This document shows positions 1 to 13,800 of a stretch of 64,000 nucleotides of DNA, piece after piece. Within the stretch, counting starts at the first letter, position 1. Each line of letters starts with the position of its first letter. Position numbers and translations under genes: made by a program. Below the pieces are notes generated by a model that was given only the letters and a program-made list of their open reading frames with translations, was not told the DNA's origin and searched no databases. The stretch is from Spisula solida (Eukaryota > Mollusca > Bivalvia > Venerida > Mactridae), in assembly GCA_947247005.1 (NCBI GenBank), contig OX365953.1, positions 25,418,784 to 25,482,783 of the forward strand, in the 5' to 3' direction.

Positions 1-1240
1 TAATTACCTATACATGTATAGCGGAACATATGGGTCATATTTTATAATCACACGGAATGCAAGAACAGCATAAAATTAAAAACACGTTTGTGTCAAGAAA
101 TAAACAATAAAAAATCTCAAAACTTTCGTTACAAGTTGTAATTCTATTTTTTCTCATACTTTTTATAATTATTACATCAAGTTATGATGTCATGAATACA
201 AAAAATTGGAAACATTAATGGATTTGTGACAAAATACAAGATTTATGAAAATTCGAATACGTGAAATTCTTCTACAAAAAACGCGAGCAATATATGTTTT
301 AGCTTGTCGTATAAAATTTTCCTTTTTTATTTTGACCAGTTTTTTGTATTTTAAGAGGCCAATTAACGCCCACCAACAGCTGATGGAAAACATATGATTT
401 CACCTATAGCCTCGACATAATTAGAGGTGTGTTTAAATACGAATGCTTCTAAGCACATAAGATGTATCCTTGATAAGTTTTGATGAAACTTTCATGTGAC
501 CCCCTTAAAATATTCACCTCTAACAGCTACGAGAACTTGCAGTCTGATAATCTATTTTCTCTCAAAAAATCGTTGTCAGTCCTATATATGTATTGGTACA
601 CACTGGACAAGAGCCAAACTGAGAGCTTAGCGTGCTTTGTACTTGATACCGACAATGTATGTTTATTCTTGTTGTCCAGCAAACAAATAAAAGCCTCAAG
701 GGACAATATCTGGTAGGGGAAAATCAACAACCTTTGCCAGTCTCAGAAAGTGGCGTGTCGTGTGAAGGCACACTGCTCTGTAACCATATGAAAACATACA
801 GACCAGTGACAGATATCCCTGTATTTGAGAATTTCTTCAATTTGTGAAGGAATTTACCTTTGTAAAACATGGCATTTACTCATGTTTCATTTTATACATC
901 AAATCGAATGGTATCTGTTTGATTAAAGCAAATGACATAAGTACCAGCTAGTGCTTACTACCATTGCGCATGGTGCGTTTTGTAGTGCCGTCTTCGCATG
1001 GGTTACAATATCAACTCACATCTCGTTGACAGCCATTGAACTTCGACATTGGTAATTAGAAATTGGCTTACAAGGGATTGTCTTCTATAAGCAGATTGAG
1101 TATCTAAACTGCACTTATTTTCTTCATTTTTGTATTATGCTTGAACATTGTATGTGTAGCTCCTAATGGTATACCAACACATTGAACTACATTTACTTGC
1201 CTAATTGTAAATCTGGTATCACAACACAAACTTATTTGGC
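1..1240. other. Non-coding, nothing recognised
   Basis: AT-rich sequence with only short open frames, no clear repeats and no protein motif that I recognise. Confidence 0.6.
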
Positions 1241-1283
1241 TTTTGCAAAAAAAATTGAAGTGGGAGGTTTGTAACTTGTTTAG

Positions 1284-1594
1284 TTGGGCATTGCGCCTGG
1301 TACGTTTTTTATGTTTTCTGTGCTCGACTGGTTCAGGTGGGCATTGTGTCTTGTGTGTTATTTGTGCTCGGCTTGTTCAGGTGAGCATTGTGTCTTGTGT
1401 GTTTTTTTGTGCTCGGCTTGTTCAGATGAGCATTGTGCCTTGTGTGTTTTTTGTGCTCGGCTGGTTCAGGTGAGCATTGTGCCTTGTGTGTTTTTTTTTG
1501 TGCTCGGCTTGTTCAGGTGGGCATTGTGTCTTATGTTTTCGGCTGGATAAGCTGAGTGCTGTATTCCCTGTCTGACTTAATATTATCTTTTTGC
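1284..1594 (+). repeat. About 45-bp minisatellite fused to a dispersed motif
   Basis: Five to six units of about 44-47 bp containing GTGCTCGGCTTGTTCAGGTG and GCATTGTGTCTTGTGTGTTT. The length variation is mostly in the T run. The array ends in a non-repeated stretch (1534-1594) that recurs at 61826-61896. Open frames across it are by-products of the repetition. Confidence 0.85.
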
Positions 1595-1599
1595 GCTAT

Positions 1600-4500
1600 T
1601 ACATGTAGATGGCGTGCATAAGGCGCATTTCGTAATGAAATTACACCACTTCAGTGTTTAATTTCATTATCCCTGTATAAAGCACAATGACAATTGCACT
1701 TGCCACTTCAAAGAGTGTTTAGTAGACATTGTGATCCAGTTGAACAAAAAGTATCACTGAGCTCCAATTTAAAACATTTAGTTTCCAGATTACCGGGCAT
1801 GCGGATTAATGAGAATTTCGGGTTGTTTGCAATTACAGCACGAGTGTAAAGATGTTAGAATTTTTCTGAACCTATCCATCTTCTGTCGGTAATTTAATTT
1901 CTCTTTTAAACAAAAAATACAAGAAAGAAACCAAGATAATTGTTCCCAGAAATCAATGGATGTAACTTGAAAAGTTCAACATTCGTAAATTACCGAGTCG
2001 ATCAATTGTTGGGAACTAACTGTCTTAATTTGTTAGTAGCTGGTTAGGTAACAACCAATATCAGTAAAAATAACACGAATAGACACAAGCACATAGTATT
2101 CTTTAAATGTTACGCGATACCAATACAACTATTATTTAAATTTTAAAACAAGGCTTCTAACGGTTAGGACTACCATGGATTGTCCGTTAGATCAAACCCC
2201 ATAACATTTAACAAAGTTAGAACACGACATGATATTGACTACGCTGCAAGAAAAAGACCATACAGTTCGGCTTTGAAAGCTGTTTTTTGGTTCACTACTT
2301 AAACGGGAATCTGGTTTCTATTATACCATGCACGGCTCGTGGCGATGGATACCACTAGGAATGAGATGTTGAGTTTGATAAATACAATTTGAAAAAATTG
2401 TTTAACAATTAATCTAAAATATATGATTATAAATATACTAGAAATAAACATTTTACCACTTTTGATTGAATATCTGAAAGTGGATGGAATTTAATATTTG
2501 AAAGGGATCGATAATGTCGCTGAATTCATTTTTATTCATTCGATATAAAATCCTTGAACACTGACGTCATCATCGTCATGATCTATGGACATAACAGCGA
2601 GAAAACAATAGTAAATAGCGTACACATTGCATGGGAAAATGTTTGATTTTTGTTTGTCAATTATCAGATCGTGCGGTGCTTGTCAACATTGAGTAAGGCG
2701 TGACTCCAGTTTTTCCCTTTGTTCGTTATATCCTATACAGTGTCCCGGTATTTATACATTTTCATATTTGCAAAACATATGTCAACGTGAATACGTACCA
2801 CCAGTGAAAGGTTTCTACACGTCACCTTCTCCTTCTATAGCAAGGAAATACTACAGTATGTACCGTTACATGTAGAAGATACTACCTTGTACAACCAATA
2901 TCTGACATTTGATTATTCATTCAAATGATTGTCAGTATCAACATTGTATTTAGTTTGATTGGTGAATAACGATATACTAGTACATGAGTCACATGTATGT
3001 ACTAGTTCTGCTCGATCTCTCATTGGCTACGTTCTGTAGTAATATCAACAAATCACGTATTTACACATATATCAAGGTGTTTAACCAATACAGACAATAG
3101 CTTAATTATCAATAATACGACAATGATCTTGTAAAATCAATTGTTTACATGTAAAAATGTTGATATGACATTTATCATAAACCGGCATTTCACCAGGAGG
3201 TATACTTAATAAGCTGCGCTATATAATCAATCAAATCATACGAGCGAAACGCCGTGGAAAAAATAGATTAAGTTTGCATTCATGTTGGAAATTTTCATAA
3301 TGCCGTATTGCCACAGGACCAGTACCTGACTGATACTGTTACTAAGTACAATCGTGAAAGCTCGGCCATTTCCGTTTGTCTCCGGCAAATAACAATGCAT
3401 AAAGGCCGAGGTGATCAGAATGTTACTAAGTACTGTCGTCAGCCCGGGTTGCTCAGTTGGGTAAAGCAGCATGGGCGCCAATTGCCACTGGTGTAGCTCA
3501 AAGGCATTCGAGTATATGGTACTTCGTACTTCGGACGTACCTACTATGTTATTGCCATTTGGTTTATCTGACTTTCATATCGGTATAACAAATAATTAAT
3601 ATCTGCGACATAATTGTTTCTGTGTTGTCTATAACCAAAAACTCCAGAAGGCTGAACCCACGAATACATTATACGTCATACATAGCTGTACACGGTGCTG
3701 TTCCAGCCACTGAGCTATATGAATATCTTAAAAACCTAGCCGAGTAAAACTGTTATGAGCTTCCAAAATTCATAAAAGCGTTCTTCATAAATATAACATG
3801 TTTGGCATATCTTGTACACATAGACCAAAGACGCGAGAAACAGTAGATCCACACATGGTTCTTGCATATTCGGTATGGTAATATTATCATATGCATACTG
3901 AAGAGACATTATTTTGAGGGCATACGCTAGCAAGAACCCTTCGATATAGAAGTTTAAGGTTTTTTATATGCTATGTATTCTGTTTAGTCCGCACCCACGA
4001 ATACGTCTCCTGTTTTGGTCACGTCTCGTATACATGTAAGTGTTTAAGCGGTCCAAACTATCAGTACTTGGAACAATGTTCATTAATCAAGCTGTCAAAA
4101 GTTATGTAAAAGTACAAACTATGTATGTAAATGTGCGATCTATGTAGGCAAATGAGTGGCTTCAACGATATAACAATTACATATGGTCAGCTAACCTAAT
4201 CATTGTTTAATGGTTGCTTAAGTAGGCTGGTACCAAGTTAAATTACATCTCAACATGGATACCGGTGCATCGTGTTAGGACACAGTTCGAGGCACGTTCA
4301 ATATGATATAGAAAGAGAACGCAAACAAGAGACTGTCCTACTTTGTTGATGCGTATTTTGTCTGACCTACCACATATCGGTCGGTCTTCCGGTCCTCAGT
4401 TGACAGTGATTCAATCCTCCCCGTAGATTTAACGCTGATACCACCACCACTACCTGCACATGTATTTTGCTTTCTTGTAGTGTGTTTTGTTTACATTTAG

Positions 4501-6540
4501 TTTGTAATGGTGTATATTCGAGCACAAGATATATACCACATTAATGATGCCCGTATTTAGAAACAAGGCGATATTAGCTATGATTTATAGTACGAGTTTA
4601 ACACTGTTGTCATTACCTTGTTTATCATGATTTACTTACACCTGCCTTGTTCAATGATAAATGATCAACAACTTTTATAACAAGACCTTCACATTCTTAC
4701 CATTATATATCGTGGAATATCCCGTAATGCGCATATACGGTGAGCTTCATAAACAGAGAGAAGGTTGCTCGGTTCGCTCTTTTATCAGACGTGTAGACAT
4801 GAACTTTAAACGTTTACATCGTTTATCAAAGTACACCAGTTTTCACTTAAATTTGGTAGTTGAGTAATTATGTGTGAGAATATTACTAGACAGTAAGGTA
4901 ATGCAATAAAAGGATTTTTTAGCCCATTCGACAAAACACCCTTTCAATACCACTGGTTATTGTACATACTCTTACAATGTGAAATAACTGCTGTGTATGG
5001 CTAGCCTCTTACAAGACATTGTTTTAACTTTGGGTCATTACATATGACTATGGCCGTTAGAAAGGATGGCAGGTTTTCATTGGTTATTTTTTCTTAACCA
5101 ATCGCGCTGTCCGTTACAATTGTCGCGCTATCAGATTATTACATGTAAACTTTTGTTTTGGTGAAAGAGTCAAAGAGGGACACAAGCTGAAAACCAAGTC
5201 GTTCCTGCATTTGGAAGTATTCAAAGTATTAGGTAGTCTCATATACATGTAGTAAAATCCTATCGTAATACCGTCTCGCTGAGATGAGTCACTAATACAG
5301 TCAATGGAATTATTGTATATCTTTGATCCAATATGCATATTCGTATATATATTTGCATGCCCTTGCCCATTGTTGCCTCTGAAATTAATGTATGACACTG
5401 AATAACAAACACAGCAGTAGAATTGACTATATCTGGCATGTTAGCCATTTCAGACGTTTTAATGCAAACCGAAACATGCACACAATTAGATCTAAATAAT
5501 CAAATAAAATGTATTAACCGTGCATAAAGTTGAAAGGAGCTAGTCCATACACGCAGTGCAACCAAGGTTTTACAAGTTTAGGTAACCAACAAGGATGATG
5601 TTCTCTTTGTGCAATGTGGAGAACACATAGAAGATGTTGCATTTCCACTATCAAATTAAATTAATATTCTTAACGAAGCTGTTGTGAAATCGCCGTTTAC
5701 ATACGTTTTAGACTAATCAAATACTTTAAAATCAAATAGTATTAACATTGCACCAATACTATTCAATGCGATGACTAGAATGTTAGTAAAACAAAAAGTC
5801 CGTCTATGTATGTATACATCGTTTCGTAATGAGCTTTTTAGAGAAATATAGATTATTGAAATAATAACATAGAGAAGCTTCGTCAGATGCCATTATTGTG
5901 ACAAGAGTACGTGAAATATTTCAAAGGCATCCTAATTAAAATTGACCCATCTAATTGAACGATTACAGTCGACCGTTTCAGCTTTCATACCAAGACAGTG
6001 GTTGTTGTATATTGCGTAATTATGTAACGTGATTCTCATGAATAAATCATATAAAAGTAATGAATCTTTCATTTTCTCTCCTATATCTTTGCCAATCACT
6101 AGTAGATCTATCTATTTTTAAGATAGTTCTTGTCTAAAAATTAGTCGTCAAACTCTATCAATGGTCAAAGAACGGACTTGATTCGAAAAATCCGTTAGTA
6201 AGTTATATTTGCAACGCGGGGACCCACTACAACAGAAAATATCCTGTCAATACGCCATGAATGATCGAGCCTGGGCATTAAACTGAACAATTCCATTTTA
6301 GATAAAATGCTTACTCGAACAATACTTATTATATAAATCTGGTTATTGATGCTGCTGAGACAAGTTTGTTGTTTGTTTGAATATGTCACTATGTCCAGAC
6401 ATGTGAAATATGAAAGTGATGTAAGCACGTGACAAGATGACAAGTTTGACTGGGTTTCACACATCAGAAAGGAGAAGATCATACACACAAACAGCAATAA
6501 AATATTTGGTCAATCGTACGAGGACAGGTGGAAATAATGA
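1600..6540. other. Non-coding intergenic DNA
   Basis: No gene recognised. Two weak tRNA-like traces occur: GTTGCTCAGTTGGGTAAAGC at about 3449 (plus) and TAGCTCAGTGGCTGGAACAG with GTGGGTTCAGC at about 3720-3655 (minus). These may be old SINE heads. Confidence 0.5.
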
Positions 6541-6544
6541 CTGA

Positions 6545-9315
6545 TTTAACAATGAAGCAAATCTTGAACTCGTGTTTGGTGTTACTTTAAATGAAGCAAT
6601 GCATTGAATACATGTTTAGTGTTCCTGTAAACGAAGCAAACCTTGAAAACATGTTTGGTGTTCCTGTAAACGAAGCAAACATTGAAAACATGTTTGGTGT
6701 TAGTATGAATAGAGCAAACATTGAACACATGTTCGGTGTTCCTGTAAACGAAGCAAACCTTGAAAACATGTTAGGTGTTCCTGTAAACGAAGCAAACATT
6801 GAAAACATGTTAGGTGTTCCTGTAAACGAAGCAACCTTGAATACATGTTTGGTGTTCCTGTAAACGAAGCGAACCTTGAACACATGTTTGGTGTTCCTGT
6901 AAACGAAAAAAAACCTTGAACATATGTACGGTGTTAGTATGAATAGAGCAAACATTGAACACATGTTCGGTGTTCCTGTAAACGAAGCAAACATTGAAAA
7001 CATGTTAGGTGTTCCTGTAAACGAAGCAACCATGAATACATGTTTGGTGTTCCTGTAAACGAAGCAACATTGAATACATGTTTGGTGTTCCTGTAAACGA
7101 AGCAACCTTGAATACATGTTTGGTGTTCCTGTAAACGAAGCAACATTGAAAACATGTTTGGTGTTCCTGTAAACGAAGCAACCTTGAATACATGTTTGGT
7201 GTTCCTGTAAACGAAGCGAACCTTGAATACATGTTTGGTGTTCCTGTAAATAAAGCAACATTGAACACATGTTTGGTGTTCCTGTAAATAAAGCAAACAT
7301 TAAATGCATGTTTGGTGTTCCTGTAAATAAAGCAAACCTTGAATACATGTTCGGTGTTCCTGTAAACGAAGCAAAACTTGAATACATGTTCGGTGTTCCA
7401 GTAAACGAAGAAAACCTTGAACATATGTACGGTGTTAGTATGAATAGAGCAAACATTGAACACATGTTCGGTGTTCCTGTAAACAAAGCAAACATTGAAC
7501 ACATGTTCGGTGTTCCTGTAAACGAAGCAAACCTTGAAAACATGTTAGGTGTTCCTGTAAACGAAGCAAACATTGAATACATGTTCGGTGTTCCTGTCAA
7601 TAAAGCAACCTTGAATACATGTTTGGTGTTCCTGTAAACGAAGAAAACCTTGAACATATGTACGGTGTTAGTATGAATAGAGCAAACATTAAACACATGT
7701 TCGGTGTTCCTGTAAACAAAGCAAACATTGAACACATGTTCGGTGTTCCTGTAAACGAAGCAAACCTTGAAAACATGTTAGGTGTTCCTGTAAACGAAGC
7801 AAACATTGAATACATGTTCGGTGTTCCTGTCAATAAAGCAACCTTGAATACATGTTTGGTGCTCCTGTAAATAAAGCAACCTTGAATACATGTTTGGTGT
7901 TCCTGTAAATAAAGCAACCTTGAATACATGTTCGGTGTTCCTGTAAATAAAGCAAATCTTGAAAATTAATACATGTTCGGTGTTCCTGTAAACGAAGCGA
8001 ACCTTGAATACATGTGTAGTGTTCCTGTAAACGAAGCGAACCTTGAATACATGTTTGGTGTTCCAGTAAACGAAGCGAATCTTGAACATATGTACGGTGT
8101 TAGTATGAATAGATCAAACCTTGAACACATATTCGGTGTTCCTGTAAACGTAGCGAACATTGAATACATGTTTGGTGTTCCTGTAAACAAAGCGAACCTT
8201 GAATACATGTTTGGTGTTCTTGTAAATAAAGCAACCTTGATTACATGTTTGGTGTTCCTGTACATATAACAAACCTTGAATACATGTTTGGTGTTCCTGT
8301 AAATAAAGCAAACCTTGAAAACATGTTCGGTGTTCCTGTAAACGAAGCGAACCTTGAATACATGTTTTGTGTTCCTGCAAATAAAGCAACCTTGAATATA
8401 TGTTTGGTGTTCCTGTAAATAAAACAAACCTTGAATACATGTTTGGTGTTCCTGTAAATAAAGCAAACCTTGAATACATGTTTGGTGTTCCTGTAAACGA
8501 AGCAAACCTTGAATACATGTTTGGTGTTCCTGTAAATAAAGCAAACCTTGAAAACATGTTCGGTGTTATTGTAAACGAAGCGAACCTTGAAAACATGTTC
8601 GGTGGTAGTATGAATAGAACAAACATTGAACACATGTTCGGTGTTCCTGTAAACGAAGCAAACATTGAATACATGTTCGGTGTTCCTGTAAACGAAGCAA
8701 ACCTTGAATACATGTTTGGTGTTCCTGTAAACGAAGCGAACCTTGAATACATGTTTGGTGTTCCTGTAAATAAAGCAAACCTTGAATACATGCTCGGTGT
8801 TCCTGTAAACGAAGCGAACCTTGAATTCACGTTTGGTGTTCCTGTAAATAAAGCAAATCTTGAAAACATGTTCGGTGTTCCTGTAAATAAAGCAAACCTT
8901 GAATACATGTTTGGTGTTCCTGTAAATAAAGCAACCTTGAATACATGTTCGGTGTTCCTGTAAACGAAGCAAACCTTGAAAACATGTTTGGTGTTCCTGT
9001 ATACGAAGCGAACCTTGAATACATGTTTGGTGTTCCTGTAAATAAAGCAAACCTTGAATACATGTTTGGTGTTCCTGTAAACGAAGCAAACCTTGAATAC
9101 ATGTTCGGTGTTCCTGTAAACGAAGCGAACCTTGAATTCACGTTTGGTGTTCCTGTAAATAAAGCAAATCTTGAAAACATGTTCGGTGTGCCTGTAAATA
9201 AAGCAAACCTTGAATACATGTTTGGTGTTCCTGTAAATAAAGCAACCTTGAATACATGTTCGGTGTTCCTGTAAACGAAGCGAACTTTGAATACATGTTT
9301 GGTGTTCCTGTAAAT
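6545..9315 (+). repeat. Large 39/38-bp minisatellite, about 70 units
   Basis: The basic unit is 39 bp (CATGTTTGGTGTTCCTGTAA followed by ACGAAGCAAACCTTGAATA). Many units lose one A and become 38 bp. Variants alternate AAACGAAGC/AAATAAAGC and AACATT/AACCTT. An odd unit with GTTAGTATGAATAGAGC recurs at about 6700, 6930, 7435, 7670, 8100 and 8605. A higher-order period of 233 bp (five 39s and one 38) is visible at 7401 and 7634, and one of 311 bp at 8821 and 9132. Because 39 is a multiple of three, long mirrored frames appear on both strands. They break at every 38-bp unit, so they are not genes. Confidence 0.97.
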
Positions 9316-9544
9316 ATACGTACATATGTAAACCTCATAAATATGTCCGTGCAGACAAACACTTGTTGGTTTTATGGTTCCGTTTTATTGAGCATTATTG
9401 GCGATAAATCATTGTTGATAAAGTGATCCTCGCATTGTCTTGGAACCCGCATATCGCATTTATAAATATATACTAATTACCGTCATGGTAGGCAGCCAAT
9501 TAAGTATTAAACCGGCGAATCATAACGTTTATATACACGAAGTA

Positions 9545-10035
9545 CTAACTGTGCAAGGGACAAATTAAGTCTTGAACCTGGCACATTGCGTTTATATACG
9601 CGAGGTACCAACTGTGCAAGGGGCCAATTAGGTCATGTACCCGGTGCATCATTACGTTTATAAACAGGAGATACCAACTGTACAAGGGACCAATTAGGTC
9701 TTGCACCCGGAACATTGCGTTTATATACGCGAGGTACCAACTGTACAAGGGACCAATTAGGTCATGTACCCGGTGCATCATTACGTTTATAAACAGGAGA
9801 TACCAACTGTACAAGGGACCAATTAGGTTATGCACCCGGAACATTGCGTTTATATACACGAGGTACCAACTGTACAAGGGACCAATTAGGTCATGCACCC
9901 GGAACATTGCGGTTATATACACGAGGTACCAACTGTACAAGGGACCAATTAGGGCATGCACTCGGAAACTTGCGTTTATATGCACGAGGTACCAACTGTA
10001 CAAGGGACCAATTAGGTCATGCACCCGGAGCGTCG
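9545..10035 (+). repeat. 63/66-bp minisatellite, about 8 units, two unit types
   Basis: Units start about CCAACTGTACAAGGGACCAA. The motif ACTG(T)GCAAG/ACTGTACAAG recurs at 9611, 9677, 9740, 9806, 9869, 9932 and 9995. Steps of 66 and 63 bp alternate at first, then settle to 63. The 66-bp type has GCATCATTACG and AGGAGATACC where the 63-bp type has ACATTGCG and CGAGGTACC. Confidence 0.95.
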
Positions 10036-10410
10036 CGTTGTTTGATGTGTGATAGGGGAGCATTCGGGTCATATATTCTTGTCATTTTGTGGAGACAATT
10101 TCAAATTATATTTCAGTATAGTTTAAAGACATTAAACGTCGGATTTTCATCAAAGCAAGTTAAATAAAAAAAAAGTCATTTGTCAAGATTTCACTAACTT
10201 TGCCATAATAGTATGTCATAATTGACAGAGAATTATGTTATTACCCAATTAAGCTCACTGAAGCGGTTCAAATGAGGTATAAACATCGTTTTCATTTTTT
10301 TCAGAAGAAAAAGGGATGATAAAGTAAAAGAACACTACCATTTTGACAGTAAGTAGTGCGATGTTACTGGTCCATCATAGTGGTGATAAACACGCGGTAT
10401 TTGTATTGTA

Positions 10411-10440
10411 AACACGAGGGGTGATCTTTAAGTTCGCAGA
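10411..10440. mobile_element. Mariner-like terminal repeat relic
   Basis: ACGAGGGGTGATC followed by AAGTTCG resembles the terminal repeat of mariner elements. A similar end occurs at about 18391-18412 (ACGAGGGGTGATC, CAGTTCG). No matching inverted end was found for either, so these are probably solo fragments. Confidence 0.3.
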
Positions 10441-10669
10441 CTATTCGCATAACGTGTTTATACCCCTATCCACAAATATCGACTCAGCCGGTATTGATCC
10501 GAATGAGTCGCAATGAATATAAAATAAAAATTCGGAACACATTCAGAATGATAATTCGATTGACCAACATTATTATAGCTTTTCAAAATTCCGTTCGAAT
10601 AATTCGATACGTCGAATATGATTCGAATACACGTCAAAGGCGAAGAATGTTTACGCATATGTTTTCACG

Positions 10670-10799
10670 CACAGGTAACTGTATCATTAATAAAGATAAA
10701 CAACAATTATTTGTTTTATTATAAAATATATATTATCTAAGATAACATAAATTTCATAAAATATTTTTTTACTCCTTTTCTATGATACAGTTACCTGTG
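10670..10799. mobile_element. hAT-like MITE with perfect TIRs and 8-bp target duplication
   Basis: 130-bp element. Terminal inverted repeats CACAGGTAACTGTATCAT are perfect over 18 bp, and the interior is AT-rich. It is flanked by identical 8-bp duplications TTTTCACG at 10662-10669 and 10800-10807. An 8-bp duplication is typical of the hAT superfamily. There is no coding capacity. Confidence 0.9.
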
Positions 10800-10809
10800 T
10801 TTTCACGTA

Positions 10810-13800
10810 ACGGTGCACGCAATCATTAGACTGTTTTGCATGGGATTTGGCCAAAATAAGCTAAACAAATTCGAAAAGATCAATGTTTATCTGATTTTGT
10901 GGATTTATCATAGCTTAGCACATTTGACCTGTCGCTAATTTATTCTCCCTGTGTTTTTTTTATTGTATCGTAAGAATGATTTGATTAGATAAAATAACGA
11001 CTTAGACTGGACAACGGATAAACATGTAGAGCACGGATATTCAAGGATCCAATGCCAAATCTGCAAAGCTATATCTTGGAAATCCTTTTGCCTTGTCTGT
11101 CCGATTTTCTATTATCTTTTTTGTCGATAAAAAAACATTTACAAATCTACCCTTTGTCATAAAACACTTATTTAGTCGTGGTCATTGCTTTGAAGTTATT
11201 CATTAGCTTGTAGGTTTTGTGAAAGTAAACAGTTATAAACGATATTCGTATAATAATTAGCAACTTAATTTTAAAGTTTGTTTGAAATCTAATGTAGAAA
11301 GAATAAGTGCACTTAAGATTGACGCCAAAACTTTATACGAAGATCCAGTCAGTCGCAAAGTCATTTGGCTCTATGACCTATCTATACTGTAGGCAATACA
11401 ATGAGTTCATTGTTTCACAACCTTTGAAATATTCAATTGCTAAGAGTTTAAAAGACAAGTAATGCACAAAAACTCTGAAAACCTCTTAAAAGTCTGACTA
11501 TGGGCTGTGTAAATGGGGGCGAAATCAGAGTACGCGTCGAAAGTGTGGCGTATTGCATAATTAAGCGCAGAAGGCTTCCCGAAGATGCCGAGTGAATGAC
11601 GATGGATTCCCGAACACCCCGAACTGTGCCGATGGATTTCCGATAAACCCGAAGCACTCCTGGACAAATTTAAAATTTGGATGCCGAAGATTTTTCGGTC
11701 CCGAAGTGTTCAGAAGGCTTCCAGAAGCGTACAGGAATGACACGGAAGGGTTCCAGGACACCGCGAAGACATACCGAACCATCCCGATTAGGCAAATCTA
11801 GCATTCGGGAACCCTTTCGGGGTCCTAGTGGACGACAGGTCTAAAGCAATCACTCATGTGTAATGTAGATAGGTAATGTGCATTATGGTTTTACCAATGG
11901 TTTCATACAATTTAGTTGATTTAAGTTCACAAAAGAGGGTGTATGATTAGTGTCCATTTTACAAGATTGACTTATTATTATTATTATTACTCTTTCTATC
12001 CACTTGATTCCTCCACTATCGACTAAATGATCGGGATGTACAGTGGGCTGTAGGAACGTATGTCTGCAAGTATCCACATATATGCCTACCTTGCTCACTT
12101 AAATACTCACAGTTATAGGTAGCTTAGCGGGGGGTTTACTGTACAAACTCTGGTTAAAGAACATAAACATGCATAACCTAGAAAAACACCTATAACTAAA
12201 TGTTCCACACTGTCAGAAGAAAAGCCATTAGTTAAGGTATAGGCATACATGCTTGTCTGATTTTGTTATAAAACCTTGAATTGTTGATGACCGTCCAACA
12301 TTACGTCACGTTGAGAAGTAAGAGACATGTGTACACATTACCTCAGCTCGTCGTCATATGAAAGTAAAAACGACTAAAATATTAAAACTATTCAAAAAAC
12401 TTTGCGACCTGGCAGACCTACGTGTTTTAATCAACATTATAATAGTTTTATGATATCATGACAATGACATGCGATTCATTTAAAACCACTTGAGTGGTAT
12501 ATTGTCACGTTCTATTTAATCTGCGCACAGTTAATATTAAAGCGAACCATTTTTATCAAAATAATTTTAATCACGAATATGTGCCACGCATTATTTTATT
12601 ATCATTTTACTTAATTCTCTTCGTCCCAGATGGGTTATAATTCTGCAATGATCGCTCTCTACTTAATCCTGTATTAGGCTATTTTCTGTGCCTCACGCAT
12701 CAATAAACCTATTTTGGCTATAAATGTTACCAATCTTCTTCGCCATGATGTCTTTGGCCAACCAGATTTTCTTGTCCCAGACATGTGGTGTCCATCTGAA
12801 GCAACCTTTGGCAGTCGAGACAGGTCAATTCTAGCCACCTAATTAGCATCTCTATCAACGCATATCATAAGTTTTTGTCTAATTTCCGCGTTGAATTGAT
12901 TTCTTCCGTCCTTTTTCTTCCTCTCGTTCCGTCTTTGTGTTCGTTATTTTTCGGTTAAGAATAAAGGGACGAAAGTTGCTCATTCAAAATAGTTGAAAGT
13001 ACGTTAAATTTATATTATAATAATATGCATTACTCAAACAATCGGAAACTTAATATAGATATACTAGAATATATAGTTTGTTTGTCAACTCTAGACAACA
13101 CAGCTCTGATATGCTGATATGCATACTACATGTACATTACAAGTCAAATATTTTTCTGCCGGCAGATACTTTAGTGGTATTGTTTAGGATGTGTTTTTGC
13201 AGTTAGGATGCTGATCGAATTATTCCGGTGTAAATGTATCTGTCCAAATAATACATGTAATATCAGACACTACCGATTAATCTAACATAACAAATTATAA
13301 TATGCAACAGTAATTTTGAACTTGATCACAACAAATGTCATGATGAGATATAAATCTTAATCAGTTTAAACAAACAAGTATCCTCTAATTATTTGGTTGT
13401 GTTATGTGCCGAACGAATGAACAACTTCCAAATAATTTAAAAAAAATTATCATGTATCAATACTATGCTTCTGTTAATCTAGCATTGTGTTCTCTACGGG
13501 ATGTAATCCATTGTGCACTATATTTATCATGGTGAGACATGGACTCAATTGCCTTGCGTTCACAGTGAAATTTCGGAGATTTCTGCTTTCTTCGGTAACT
13601 AAACTATTGCAATGCGAGAAAGACCGATGTTACTCGAATAATGTAATTAGTCTGGTTCACGACATTCTTACAGAATGCTTCTTTTTTGGATTTTTTTTTG
13701 AAATCGTAAACCATCGAGAACAGGTCACGGGCCCCTCCATGGACTTTTCACTTTGAGCTTTCCAATATACATGCGGCCTCATAGCCCGCAGGTAATAATA

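Noticed and set aside
6587..9325. Long open frames (up to about 400 codons) on both strands across the 39-bp array
   Set aside because: They are periodic by-products of a 39-bp unit. Equal-length frames occur on both strands and each is broken wherever a 38-bp unit occurs. No start context, signal or domain.
9545..10072. 175-codon minus-strand frame with repeated DLIGPLYSWYL
   Set aside because: Translation of the 63/66-bp minisatellite. Both unit lengths are multiples of three, so a long frame is expected by chance.
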